Source: Streptomyces aureocirculatus (lineage in GTDB: Bacteria > Actinomycetota > Actinomycetes > Streptomycetales > Streptomycetaceae). From it: a DNA stretch of 49,404 bases. Both the position numbers and the translations under genes were made by a program. Every line of letters begins with the position of its first letter. Within the stretch, counting starts at the first letter, position 1. Where the stretch lies: NCBI RefSeq assembly GCF_000720475.1, contig NZ_JOAP01000055.1, positions 1 to 49,404 of the forward strand, read 5' to 3'. Under the pieces are notes generated by a model that saw only the letters and a program-made list of their open reading frames with translations, was not told the DNA's origin and made no database searches. Positions 35,165 to 43,379 of the stretch are shown in pieces.

Positions 35165-36226
35165 TCAGAGCGCGGGGTAGTCCGTGTAGCCCTTGGCGTC
35201 GCCGCCGTAGTAGGTGGACTGGTCCGGGGTGTTGTACGGGCCACGCGTGCGCAGCCGGGCCGGCAGGTCCGGGTTGGCGAGGAACAGGGCGCCGAAGGAG
35301 AGGATGTCGGCGGTGCCGTCCTCGATCAGGGCGAGTTCGTCGTGGCCGGTGGGGCCCTCGGTGTGCGGGTTGAGGACGAACGGGCCCTCGAAGTTCTTGC
35401 GCAGGGTGGTGACCAGGTCGCGGACCGGGCCCACCTCCATGATGTGCAGATAGGCGAGGCCGAGCGCGTCGAGCTCGCGCACCAGGGCCGGGTAGGTCTG
35501 CTCGGGCTCGGGCTCGTCGATGTCGTTGAAGGGGTTGCCGGGCGAGAGGCGGATGGCCGTGCGCGCGGCCCCGATCTCGGCGGCGACGGCCTTGACGACC
35601 TCCACCGCGAACCGGATGCGGTTCTCCGGCGAGCCGCCCCACTCGTCGGTGCGCCGGTTGGAGCCAGGCGCGAGGAACTGGTGGATGAGGTAGCCGTTGG
35701 CGCCGTGCAGCTCCACACCGTCGAAGCCCGCGTCGACGGCGTTGCGGGCGGCGGTGACGAAATCGCCGATGGTGGCGCGCACCTCGTCACCCGTCAGCTC
35801 GCGGGGCGTGACGAAATCCTTCGGTCCCTCGTGCGTGTACACCTGACCCTGCGCGGCGACCGGGGACGGGCCGACGTTGACCAGGCCTTCGGGCAGCAGC
35901 ACGGGGTGGCCGACGCGGCCGGTGTGCATGACCTGCGCGAAGATCCGGCCGCCCGCGGCGTGCACGGCGTCGGTCACCTTGCGCCAGCCCGCGATCTGCT
36001 CGGCGCTGTGCAGACCCGGGGTGTCCGGGTAGCCCTGGCCCACCGGCGAGGGCTGAATGCCCTCGGTGATCACGAGCCCGGCACCGGCGCGCTGGGCGTA
36101 GTACTCGGCGCTGAGGTCGGTGGGCACACCGCCCGCACCCGCCCGGCTGCGGGTCATCGGCGCCAGGGCGATGCGGTTGGGGAGTGCGAGGCCTGACAGG
36201 TCGATCGGGTCGAACGCGGTGGTCAT
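35165..36226 (-). CDS. Old Yellow Enzyme family alkene reductase
   Basis: The 353-residue flavoenzyme of the NADH:flavin oxidoreductase/OYE family reduces activated C=C bonds such as enones. Typical pieces: 'LPNRIALAPMTRSRAG', 'YYAQRAGAGLVITEGIQPSPVGQGYPDTPGLHS', 'IFAQVMHTGRVGHP', the active-site pair in 'DGVELHGANGYLIHQFLAPGSNRRTDEWGGS', and 'ADILSFGALFLANPDLP'. The ATG at 36226 follows GGAG by five bases. It is divergent from a MarR regulator, with two operator-like sites between them. Confidence 0.93.
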   Translation of the reverse strand: MTTAFDPIDLSGLALPNRIALAPMTRSRAGAGGVPTDLSAEYYAQRAGAGLVITEGIQPSPVGQGYPDTPGLHSAEQIAGWRKVTDAVHAAGGRIFAQVMHTGRVGHPVLLPEGLVNVGPSPVAAQGQVYTHEGPKDFVTPRELTGDEVRATIGDFVTAARNAVDAGFDGVELHGANGYLIHQFLAPGSNRRTDEWGGSPENRIRFAVEVVKAVAAEIGAARTAIRLSPGNPFNDIDEPEPEQTYPALVRELDALGLAYLHIMEVGPVRDLVTTLRKNFEGPFVLNPHTEGPTGHDELALIEDGTADILSFGALFLANPDLPARLRTRGPYNTPDQSTYYGGDAKGYTDYPAL

Positions 36227-36280
36227 CACGGCTCCAGGACGTATGAGGATGGGCCGCCGGAAGAGGGGACGGCCATACAA

Positions 36281-36337
36281 TTGGTCGGCCAAGTAATCCA
36301 GCCGGGAGTCACTGTAGCGCATTTCTTGGCCGACCAA
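36281..36337. promoter_or_regulatory. Paired MarR-type operators between OYE and MarR genes
   Basis: TTGGTCGGCCAAG at 36281-36293 occurs again, inverted, at 36325-36337 (CTTGGCCGACCAA), 31 bases apart. Each copy is itself a near-palindrome TTGG-four bases-CCAA, the form usual for MarR dimers. The pair lies in the 198-base gap between the divergent genes. Confidence 0.75.
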
Positions 36338-36424
36338 GTTAATCTCGTGGGAGTTGCAGGACGACACTGGTGGCGACGGCAGCGGCGGACAGGGCCGCGC
36401 CACCCGAGCGGGCAGGAGTTCCGG

Positions 36425-36961
36425 ATGAAGGCCGAGACGAACACGGCGGGGGCCGCGCAGGACGACCCCGCCTGTAGTGCGCGGCTGCCCCTGGCAGCGC
36501 GGAACGGCCCGGTCTCGATGCTGGTGAGCCGTGTCGCCAGGCTGCACCGGATCGCGGCGGGCAAGCTCCTGAAGGGCCTCGGCCTCTACCCCGGCCAGGA
36601 GTTCCTGATGATGCACCTGTGGGACACGGGCCCGGTGCGCCAGTCGGAGCTGATCAAGGCGGTCGACCTCGACCCTTCCACGGTCACCAAGATGCTCCAG
36701 CGCCTTGAGCAGGCGGGCCACGTGCGACGGCGCCCCGACCCCGAGGACCGGCGCGCGGTACTCGTCGAGTCCACCGAGACAAGCTGCGCCCTGCTCACCG
36801 AGGTCCAGCGCTCCTGGGGCGAGCTGGAGGAACAGACCCTCGCGGGCCTCACCCCGGACGAGCGCGTCCAGCTCGCCCGCCTCCTCACCCGCGTCGAGGC
36901 CAACCTCTGCACGGAGACGGCGGACTGCCCGGAGGAGGCCCGCCGGGCGGCACTGCGGTGA
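36425..36961 (+). CDS. MarR family regulator
   Basis: The 178-residue protein has the MarR winged helix: 'MLVSRVARLHRIAAGKLLKGLGLYPGQEFLMMHL', recognition helix 'DLDPSTVTKMLQRLEQAGHV' and wing 'RRRPDPEDRRAVLVESTE'. N- and C-terminal helices give the dimer. The ATG at 36425 follows AGGAG by six bases. It is divergent from the OYE gene and most likely represses it, acting at the paired TTGG-n4-CCAA sites; a reactive ligand such as an enone or quinone is possible. Its stop codon lies inside the first unit of a long tandem repeat. Confidence 0.9.
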   Translation: MKAETNTAGAAQDDPACSARLPLAARNGPVSMLVSRVARLHRIAAGKLLKGLGLYPGQEFLMMHLWDTGPVRQSELIKAVDLDPSTVTKMLQRLEQAGHVRRRPDPEDRRAVLVESTETSCALLTEVQRSWGELEEQTLAGLTPDERVQLARLLTRVEANLCTETADCPEEARRAALR

Positions 36962-37184
36962 GGGCGCACGGCGCGTGGTGAGGGCGCACGGCGCGTGGTG
37001 AGGGCGCACGGCGCGTGGTGAGGGTGCCCGGCGGCGTGGTGAGGGTGCCCGGCGGCGTGGTGAGGGTGCCCGGCGGCGTGGTGGGGACGCACCGCGGCGT
37101 GGTGAGGGTGCCCGGCGGCGTGGTGGGGACGCACCGCGGCGTGGTGGGGATGCCCGGCAGTGTGGCGGGGATGCCCGGCGGCGG
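36957..37184. repeat. Eleven tandem 20-21 bp units starting at the MarR stop codon
   Basis: Three 20-bp units at 36957-36976, 36977-36996 and 36997-37016 are identical (GGTGAGGGCGCACGGCGCGT). Eight 21-bp units follow to 37184, of two kinds: GGTGAGGGTGCCCGGCGGCG-T and GGTGGGGACGCACCGCGGCG-T, with two more changed ones. The MarR stop TGA (36959-36961) is in the first unit. No spacers of unique sequence are present. Confidence 0.9.
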
Positions 37185-37196
37185 CCGGGTGCTGGG

Positions 37197-38306
37197 TCAG
37201 CCGGTGCGCAGCGCGTCCAGGGCGCGCCGCACGTCCGCCTCGGTGTTGTACAGATGGAAGGCGGCCCGCAGATTGCCCTCCCGGTCAGACACCTCGATGC
37301 CGGACGCGCTCAGTTCCGGCTGCCAGCCGCCGAGGCCGGGCACGGACACGATGGGCGACCCCGGCGCGGGCACCGGCTCGTGGCCGAGCTCGGCGAGCCC
37401 GGCGCGGAAGCGGTCCGCGAGCGCGAGGTCGTGGGCGCGGATCGCGGCCACCCCCAGCTCCTCGATCACGTCGAGGGAGTGCCGCGCGCCCGCGTACGCG
37501 AACAGGCTCGGGCTCTCGTCGAACCGGCGCGCGGAGCGGGCGAGTTCGGCGACAGGGCCGTAGCAACTGTCCCAGGGGCGCTCCCCCGCTACCCAGCCCG
37601 CGAACAGCGGGGGCACACCGCCGAAGTCCTCCCGCTCTCCGGGTACGACGAAGAACGCGACGCCGCGCGGGCAGGTGAGCCACTTGAAGGCGACCGACGC
37701 CAGATAGTCCACGTCCGCCATGTGAGCGGCGAGGTCCAGCCAGCCGGCGCCCTGTGAGGCGTCCAGGTAGAGACGGGCGCCGTGCGCGCGGACCGCGGCG
37801 CGCAGCGCGGGCAGATCGACGACCCGGCCGTCGGCCGACTGCACCGCGCTGACCGCGACCAGCGTGGTCCCCGGCCGCACGGACTCGGCGATCCGCTCAA
37901 GGGGCACGGTACGTACCTTCAGGTCGCCGCGTATGTGGAAGGGGTTCACCGTCGAGCTGAAGTCGCCCTCCGCGGTGAGGACTTCGGCGCCCGCGGGCAG
38001 GGAGGCGGCGACCAGGCCCGAGTACACGGCGACCGACGCGCCCGCCGCGACCCGCTCCGGCGCCACGCCCATCAGGCGCGCGAAGGAGGCCCGGGCCGCC
38101 TCCACGTCCGCGAACATGTTCTCGGGGCGGCCCGCCGCCACGGACAGGGCCGCGCGGTGCATGGCGCTGACGGCACGGGCGGGCAGCAGTCCGGTGCTCG
38201 CGCTGTTCAGGTAGGTGGTTCGGGGGGCGAACTCGGAGCGTACGAGGGCGGTGAAGCCCTCAGGGGTCGGGACGGACTTGTCGTGGCCCTGGCCGGTGGT
38301 CTCCAT
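37197..38306 (-). CDS. Class V aminotransferase (cysteine desulfurase-like fold)
   Basis: The 369-residue PLP enzyme has 'TTYLNSASTGLLPARAVSAMH', 'GASVAVYSGLVAASLPAG', 'LVAVSAVQSADGRVVDLPAL', 'LYLDASQGAGWLDL' and the PLP lysine in 'DYLASVAFKWLTCPRGVAFFVV'. It lacks a clear cysteine desulfurase loop and resembles the kynureninase/isopenicillin epimerase-like subgroup, so the substrate is open. The ATG at 38306 is preferred over one at 38342 although neither has a strong Shine-Dalgarno. It stands alone, next to the MarR repeat array. Confidence 0.85.
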   Translation of the reverse strand: METTGQGHDKSVPTPEGFTALVRSEFAPRTTYLNSASTGLLPARAVSAMHRAALSVAAGRPENMFADVEAARASFARLMGVAPERVAAGASVAVYSGLVAASLPAGAEVLTAEGDFSSTVNPFHIRGDLKVRTVPLERIAESVRPGTTLVAVSAVQSADGRVVDLPALRAAVRAHGARLYLDASQGAGWLDLAAHMADVDYLASVAFKWLTCPRGVAFFVVPGEREDFGGVPPLFAGWVAGERPWDSCYGPVAELARSARRFDESPSLFAYAGARHSLDVIEELGVAAIRAHDLALADRFRAGLAELGHEPVPAPGSPIVSVPGLGGWQPELSASGIEVSDREGNLRAAFHLYNTEADVRRALDALRTG

Positions 38307-38419
38307 GGGCTCACTCTGCCCCGTCGACCGGGCGGGGTCCATTGCGCATGACTGAGGCGTACTGCTCAGCGATGCTTACGCATGGCCTCCGAACAGGGCT
38401 TTCACCCGTCCCTGCGGTG

Positions 38420-39172
38420 TCAGGCGCGCGGGATCTCGCAGCCGTCCGGGCCGCAGGCCGCGCCGTCGCTCTCAGGGCCGTCGGCGCTCTCAGGGCCGTC
38501 CGCGCCGATGACCGTCAGCGGGGGCCGGGCTCCCCATGCCTGCTCCAGGGCCTGGGTGAAGACCTCGGCGGGCTGGGCGCCGGAGACGCCGTACTTGCGG
38601 TCGAGAACGAAGAACGGGACGCCGTTCGCCCCCAGTTCCGCGGCCTCGCGCTCGTCGGCGCGGACGGCGTCGGCGTACGCGGTGGGGTCGTCAAGGACCG
38701 CGCGGGCCGCCTCCGGGTCCAGGCCCGCGTCGGCGGCGAGGGCCACCAGGCGTTCGGTGTCGTCGAAGACCGAGCGCTCCTCGGCGAAGTTGGCGCGGTA
38801 GAGCAGGCCGATCAGCTCGTCCTGCCGCTCCCTGCCGCCCCGCTCCGCCGCGAAGTGCAGCAGGCGGTGCATGTCGAAGGTGTTGCCGTGGTCACGGCCC
38901 TCGGTGCGGTACGCGAGGCCCTCGGCCGCCGCGTTGTCGCCGAGGCGGCGCTCGGCGTCCTTCGCCTGTGCCTCGGTCATGCCGTACTTCTGCGCCAGCA
39001 TCGGGATCACCGCGGCGGTGTCGCCCTTGGGGCGGTCGGGGTCCAGCTCGAAGGAGCGGTGGACCACCTCCACGGCGTCGCGGTGCGGGAAGGCCGCGAG
39101 GGCCTTCTCGAAGCGGGCCTTGCCCACGTAGCACCAGGGGCAGGCGATGTCGCTCCAGATCTCGACGCGCAT
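38420..39172 (-). CDS. DsbA family oxidoreductase (FrnE-like)
   Basis: The 250-residue cytosolic thioredoxin-fold protein has CPWC near the start ('EIWSDIACPWCYVGKARFE', residues 4-22), a helical insert 'YGMTEAQAKDAERRLGDNAAAEGL' and the cis-Pro loop 'GVPFFVLDRKYGVSGAQP'. This fits the FrnE/2-hydroxychromene-2-carboxylate isomerase-like branch of DsbA proteins, which are intracellular. A Cys pair also lies in the C-terminal tail 'CGPDGCEIPRA'. The ATG at 39172 follows GAGGAAG by six bases. The redox partner is unknown. Confidence 0.92.
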   Translation of the reverse strand: MRVEIWSDIACPWCYVGKARFEKALAAFPHRDAVEVVHRSFELDPDRPKGDTAAVIPMLAQKYGMTEAQAKDAERRLGDNAAAEGLAYRTEGRDHGNTFDMHRLLHFAAERGGRERQDELIGLLYRANFAEERSVFDDTERLVALAADAGLDPEAARAVLDDPTAYADAVRADEREAAELGANGVPFFVLDRKYGVSGAQPAEVFTQALEQAWGARPPLTVIGADGPESADGPESDGAACGPDGCEIPRA

Positions 39173-39280
39173 CTGTTTCTTCCTCGGATCGTACGAAGCG
39201 GAGACGTCCTCCGCGTCCTGGTGCAACCCGTGCCTGAGGTCATCCATTCCCCCGCCGTTCCGCGCCGGGGAAGGTCTCCC

Positions 39281-39324
39281 CCCGCCCGTTTCCAGCCGGA
39301 CGCGGGCTTCCGGCTCCCTGTGCC
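39281..39324. repeat. 44-bp interspersed repeat, copy 1
   Basis: CCCGCCCGTTTCCAGCCGGA followed by 24 further bases ending CCCTGTGCC. It matches, with about 80% identity by eye, two copies at 49241-49284 and 49357-49400. It lies between the DsbA and HxlR genes. Confidence 0.8.
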
Positions 39325-39353
39325 GCGCGTGGCCGGATGGCGTCTGCGGGTCG

Positions 39354-39698
39354 TCACGGGCCGGTCAAGCCGAAGTGGTGCGTGTTGGTGCGGATCCATG
39401 TGCGCAGGTGGGCCAAGGGCTCCAGCGCCCCCTCGCCCAGGGGAGTGAGCTCGTACTCGACGCGGGGCGGGACCTCCGCGAAGACTGTGCGCCGTACGAG
39501 CCCGTACTCCTCGAGCCGCCGCAGCGTCTGCGTGAGCACCTTCGGGCTCACCCCCTCCAGCTTCGCGCGCAGCTCCCCGAAGCGCCGCGGTCCGTCGGCG
39601 AGCGCGGTGATCGCCAGGCCCGTCCACTTGTTGGCGAGCAGCTCGAACACCTCCCGCCCGGGGCACAGCAGGCCGTAGATATCGTGCTGAGCTGTCAT
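39354..39698 (-). CDS. HxlR family regulator
   Basis: The 114-residue protein has the HxlR winged helix: 'LLCPGREVFELLANKWTGLAITALADGPRRFGELRAKLEGVSPKVLTQTLRRLEEYGLV', then 'VEYELTPLGEGALEPLAHLRTW'. The Cys in 'LLCPGRE' is often a redox or electrophile sensor in this family. The ATG at 39698 follows GGA by a few bases. It is divergent from a Gfo/Idh oxidoreductase, 62 bases away, which is its probable target. Confidence 0.9.
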   Translation of the reverse strand: MTAQHDIYGLLCPGREVFELLANKWTGLAITALADGPRRFGELRAKLEGVSPKVLTQTLRRLEEYGLVRRTVFAEVPPRVEYELTPLGEGALEPLAHLRTWIRTNTHHFGLTGP

Positions 39699-39760
39699 GG
39701 TTTCCAGAATATAGTTGCCGCCCTTGCGGGTGACCGGCCCTCGGGGCCTACGTTCTCGCC

Positions 39761-40939
39761 ATGATCGAGAACGCACTCGCCCACGGCACCGGAACCGTCA
39801 GCGCCGGAACCGTCGGCACCGTCGGCACCGTCGGCACCGGCACCATCGGTACCGGCATCGTCGGCCTCTCCGCCCGCTCGGGTTGGGCCACGCACTCCCA
39901 CCTCCCGGCCCTCACCCGCCTGCCCGGCTACGACCTGCGCGCCCTTGCCGCCTCCACCCCGGAGTCGGCCAGGGCGGCCGCCGAGAAGTACGGGGTCGCC
40001 CGCGCCCACCACAGCGCCGCGGGTCTCGCCGCCGACCCGGCCGTCGACCTGGTCGTGGTCAGCGTCCGCGTACCCCTGCACCGCGAGGTGATCCTGGCGG
40101 CCCTCGCGGCGGGCAAGCACGTCCTGTCGGAGTGGCCGCTCGGCAACGGCCTCGGCGAGGCCGAGGAGCTGGCGGCCGCCGCCGGACGCGCCGGGGTGCG
40201 GACCTTCGCCGGGCTCCAGGCACGCTCCGCGCCCGCGGTGCGGCACGTGCGCGACCTGGTCGCCGACGGCTATGTGGGCGAGGTCCTCGCCACCAGCCTG
40301 ATCGCGTCCGGGCGCCGCTGGGGACCCACGTTCGAGCCCGGGGGCGCCTATCTCCTCGACCGGCGGAACGGCGGCACGATGCTCACCATCCCGTTCGGGC
40401 ACACCGTGGACGCGCTCACGATGGTGCTCGGCGAGTTCACGGAGGTGTCGGCGACGACGGCGACCCGGCGGCCGCTCGTACGGGAGGAGGGCGGCGGGCG
40501 CACCCTCGCCATGACCGTCGAGGACCAGCTCGCGGTGAGCGGCAGGCTCGCGTCCGGAGCCGTCGCCTCCGTGCACTTCCGGGGCGGGCTCTCGCGGGGC
40601 ACCGACTTCCACTGGGAGATCAACGGCACCGACGGCGACCTCGTCGTCACCGGTGACCACGGTCATCTCCAGCAGGCCCGGCTGACCGTACGCGGCGGAC
40701 GCGGCTCGGCGACCGGGCTCACCGAACTCCCGGTCCCCGAGCGCCTCTTCGACGTGCCCGAGCTCGACGACCTGCGCGACACCGCCGCGTACAACGTCGG
40801 CGTGCAGTACGCCCACGTCCTGCGCGACCTGCGCGAGGGCACGCGGGACGTCCCGGACTTCGCGCACGCCGCGCGGCGGCAGCGGCTGCTCGACGCGGTC
40901 GAGCGGGCCGCGGCTACCGGCACGCGCGTGACGCTGTGA
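39761..40939 (+). CDS. Gfo/Idh/MocA family oxidoreductase
   Basis: The 392-residue dehydrogenase-like protein begins with an expanded Gly/Thr/Val stretch (residues 8-33) before the nucleotide loop 'GTGIVGLSARSGWATHSHLPAL'. Then come 'LAASTPESARAAAEKYGV', 'VDLVVVSVRVPLHREVILAALAAGKHVLSEWPL' with the conserved Glu-(Lys/Trp)-Pro position, and the C-terminal domain 'GGAYLLDRRNGGTMLTIPFGHTVDALTMVLGE'. In place of the usual EKP it has EWP, so the catalytic Lys is replaced. It probably oxidises or reduces a sugar-like substrate. Divergent HxlR regulator upstream. Confidence 0.85.
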   Translation: MIENALAHGTGTVSAGTVGTVGTVGTGTIGTGIVGLSARSGWATHSHLPALTRLPGYDLRALAASTPESARAAAEKYGVARAHHSAAGLAADPAVDLVVVSVRVPLHREVILAALAAGKHVLSEWPLGNGLGEAEELAAAAGRAGVRTFAGLQARSAPAVRHVRDLVADGYVGEVLATSLIASGRRWGPTFEPGGAYLLDRRNGGTMLTIPFGHTVDALTMVLGEFTEVSATTATRRPLVREEGGGRTLAMTVEDQLAVSGRLASGAVASVHFRGGLSRGTDFHWEINGTDGDLVVTGDHGHLQQARLTVRGGRGSATGLTELPVPERLFDVPELDDLRDTAAYNVGVQYAHVLRDLREGTRDVPDFAHAARRQRLLDAVERAAATGTRVTL

Positions 40940-40974
40940 CGCGGGGCGGTCCGGCACGGGGCGCCCCACCTCGG

Positions 40975-41003
40975 GACGTCCGGCGCCGGGGCGCCCCGAC
41001 GTC
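40975..41003. terminator. Palindromic terminator between convergent genes
   Basis: GACGTC, C, GGCGCC, GG, GGCGCC, CC, GACGTC. Nested palindromic words form a hairpin between the stop at 40939 and the stop at 41010. A similar unit with GGGGCGCCCC lies 30 bases to the left (about 40958-40967). Confidence 0.55.
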
Positions 41004-41009
41004 TGCCGG

Positions 41010-41642
41010 TCACGAGCCGTCGCGCAGGCCCTTCGGCCAGTTCGGGCGGAACTCGATCCCGTCGAACGTCACCACGCACCCCTCACCCTGCGGGGACTGC
41101 GCGAGGAAGCCGACGAGCGCGGCGGCGGCAGCCTGCTCGTCGCCGAGCTGGAAGATCCGCACGAACGTCCAGCGCTCGCCGTCCGTCGAGGCGTGGAAGG
41201 CGAACGCCGTACCGGTGCGGCTGATCCGCAGCCAGACGCTCGAGCCGTCCACGACGAAGGCGTTGGCGTCGTCGGAGCGGCCGCGCGTGACGACCGTGCA
41301 GATCGTTGGCCGGTCCGGGGAGCGCTCGAAGCACAGCTTGGCCCACTCGCGCTCGCCCACGTGCAGATAGAGCACGCCCGCGTCGAAGGCGGCCGCGAAC
41401 CCGACCGTGACGCGTGCGATGAGCTGGAAGTCACCTTCCGGCGCGCCGAGCAGCCGGGGCGCGTCCGACGCCGGGTCAAGGGCCTCGCCGGTGGGCGGCA
41501 CGAAGCGGTCCTGACGGGGTCCCGCCCAGCCGGTGAGGACGCCCTCGGTGTCGTCGTACGACCAGTTCCCCTCGGGCCCGTACGACCGCAGGGGGAAGGG
41601 GAGTTCGGGCAGGGTCAGGCTTCCGGTCTGCTTGGCGTTCAT
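41010..41642 (-). CDS. DUF1349 family protein
   Basis: The 210-residue protein has the DUF1349/concanavalin-like beta-sandwich pattern: 'GAPEGDFQLIARVTVGFAAAFDAGVLYLHVGEREWAKLCFE', 'VVDGSSVWLRISRTGTAFAFHASTDGERWTFVRIFQL', 'LVGFLAQSPQGEGCVVTFDGIEF'. Members often bind carbohydrates, but many are uncharacterised. The ATG at 41642 lies four bases after the stop of the aldehyde dehydrogenase gene, so it is translated with it. This suggests a role in the same sugar or uronate catabolic route. Confidence 0.87.
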   Translation of the reverse strand: MNAKQTGSLTLPELPFPLRSYGPEGNWSYDDTEGVLTGWAGPRQDRFVPPTGEALDPASDAPRLLGAPEGDFQLIARVTVGFAAAFDAGVLYLHVGEREWAKLCFERSPDRPTICTVVTRGRSDDANAFVVDGSSVWLRISRTGTAFAFHASTDGERWTFVRIFQLGDEQAAAAALVGFLAQSPQGEGCVVTFDGIEFRPNWPKGLRDGS

Positions 41643-41646
41643 GCCG

Positions 41647-43257
41647 TCAGTGTTCCAGGCGGCCGTCGTAGCGGCGGGGCAGTCCGAGGGGATTGGCGTC
41701 ATGCAGCTCCGGCGGGAGCAGCGCCTCGGGGGTGTTCTGGTAGACGACGGGGCGCAGCCAGCGTTCGATCGCGGTGCCGCCGACGGAGGTGGAGGTGCTG
41801 GTCGTCGCCGGGTAGGGGCCGCCGTGCTGCTGGGCGGGGGCCACCGCCACACCGGTGGGCCAGCCGTCGACCAGGACCCGCCCCGCCAGCGGGGTCAGTT
41901 CGGCGAGCAGCCGCGTGCCCCTGCTGTGTCCGGCGGCACCGCCGATCCCATTGGCCCCGTCGGCCCCATTGGCCCCATCGGTCCTGTCGGCCCCGTCGGT
42001 CCTGTCGGTCCCTGCCGCCTCGGCGGCCGACAGGTGCACGGTCGCGGTGAGGTTTCCGGGGAGGCGGGAGAGCACGGCCGTGATCTCGGCGTCGTCCGTG
42101 TACCGGGCGACGACGGTGACGGGCCCGAAGCACTCCTCCAGGAGCAGGTCGTGGGCGCCCCCGGCGGCGAGCCTGGCGGCGGGGACGGTCAGGAACCCCG
42201 CAGTCACCGTGTGCTCGTCGCCCGCGCCCGGCTCCACCGGGGCGGACACATCCGGCAGTTGGGCGCGCTCGGCGACCCCGGCGACGAAGTGGTCCCGCAT
42301 GCGGTGGTCGAGCAGCACCCCGGCGCCGGTGGCGCCGACGGCCTCCGTCAGGGCCTTCAGGAGACGGTCGCCGCCCGCGCCGACGGGTGCGAGGACAAGG
42401 CCGGGCTTCACACAGAACTGGCCGACGCCGAGCGTCATCGAGCCCGCGAGTCCGCTGCCGATCTCCTCGCCGCGCTCGGCGGCCGCGGCCTCGGTGACGA
42501 CCACCGGGTTCAGGGAGCCGAGTTCGCCGTGGAAGGGGATCGGTACGGGGCGTGCGGCCGCCGCGTCGAAGAGGGCGCGGCCGCCCCGTACCGAACCGGT
42601 GAAGCCCGCCGCGGCGACCAGCGGGTGGCGTACGAGCTCCACGCCCGCGTCGAAGCCGTGCACCAGGCCGACCACGTCCGCCGCGATCCCGTGCCGCCCG
42701 GCCGCCGCGCGCAGCACGGCGGCGACGCGCTCGGACGTCGCGGGGTGGTCGGGGTGCGCCTTGACCACGACCGGGCAGCCCGCGGCCAGGGCGCTCGCGG
42801 TGTCACCGCCGGGCACGGAGAAGGCGAAGGGGAAGTTGGAGGCGGCGTAGACGGCGACGACACCGAGCGGGATCTTGTAACGGCGCAGGTCGGGGACGGG
42901 CGGTGTGGCCGTGTCATCGGGGTGGTCGATGACGACGCCGAGGAACGCGCCCTCGTCGACGATGTCCGCGAAGGCCCGCAACTGGTAGCAGGTACGGGCG
43001 AGTTCGCCGGTGAGCCGCGCGGTGCCGAGGGCGGTCTCCGCGTCCGCCACGGCCACGAGGTCGTCCTTGGCGGCGTCCAGGAGGTCGGCTGCGCCGCGCA
43101 GGAACGCCGCGCGGACGGTGCGGTCCGCGAGCGCGGCACGCGCGGAGTGCGCGGCCCCGACCGCCCGGTCCACGTCCTGGACGGTGGCTTCCGCGCCGAC
43201 CTGCTCGCGCTGCTTTCCGGTTCGGGGGTCGACACTCCAGACTGGTGCTGCTGCCAC
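41647..43257 (-). CDS. Aldehyde dehydrogenase (NADP+), ketoglutarate semialdehyde type
   Basis: The 536-residue enzyme is of the alpha-ketoglutarate semialdehyde dehydrogenase type used in pentose and hexuronate catabolism. Features: 'VYAASNFPFAFSVPGGDTASALAAGCPVVVKAHPDHP', 'AAGFTGSVRGGRALFDAAAARP', the general-base Glu in 'FHGELGSLNPVVV', and the nucleophile Cys in 'GVGQFCVKPGLVL'. The GTG at 43257 follows GGAGGG by seven bases. About residues 415-435 hold a Thr/Asp/Gly/Ala repeat that is an insertion compared with the family. Translated with the DUF1349 gene and next to IclR. Confidence 0.9.
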   Translation of the reverse strand: MAAAPVWSVDPRTGKQREQVGAEATVQDVDRAVGAAHSARAALADRTVRAAFLRGAADLLDAAKDDLVAVADAETALGTARLTGELARTCYQLRAFADIVDEGAFLGVVIDHPDDTATPPVPDLRRYKIPLGVVAVYAASNFPFAFSVPGGDTASALAAGCPVVVKAHPDHPATSERVAAVLRAAAGRHGIAADVVGLVHGFDAGVELVRHPLVAAAGFTGSVRGGRALFDAAAARPVPIPFHGELGSLNPVVVTEAAAAERGEEIGSGLAGSMTLGVGQFCVKPGLVLAPVGAGGDRLLKALTEAVGATGAGVLLDHRMRDHFVAGVAERAQLPDVSAPVEPGAGDEHTVTAGFLTVPAARLAAGGAHDLLLEECFGPVTVVARYTDDAEITAVLSRLPGNLTATVHLSAAEAAGTDRTDGADRTDGANGADGANGIGGAAGHSRGTRLLAELTPLAGRVLVDGWPTGVAVAPAQQHGGPYPATTSTSTSVGGTAIERWLRPVVYQNTPEALLPPELHDANPLGLPRRYDGRLEH

Positions 43258-43287
43258 CGCGGGTCCCTCCACTGGTCCGACTCGTCC

Positions 43288-43347
43288 GACTGATGGTCCG
43301 GCTTGCTGACTGATGGTCCGGCTTGCTGACTGCTGGTCCGACTTGCC
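43288..43347. repeat. Three tandem 20-bp units
   Basis: Units 43288-43307 and 43308-43327 are identical (GACTGATGGTCCGGCTTGCT); 43328-43347 differs at three positions. They lie just upstream of the aldehyde dehydrogenase start, between it and the IclR gene. Confidence 0.9.
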
Positions 43348-43379
43348 TGTGTGCCCTGATCTGCCGCCGCCCGTGAGAG

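Noticed and set aside
36957..37184. Possible CRISPR array
   Set aside because: Units touch one another without unique spacers and there are no cas genes. The same holds for 43288-43347 and 44243-44306.
37015..37563. ORF coding (VVRVPGG) heptapeptide repeats
   Set aside because: The repeats come from the tandem array, and the frame continues antisense to the class V aminotransferase without any domain.
41533..43293. Plus-strand ORF with collagen-like Gly-Pro-(Ile/Val) repeats
   Set aside because: It is the shadow of nine-base repeats in the aldehyde dehydrogenase, whose catalytic residues are on the minus strand.
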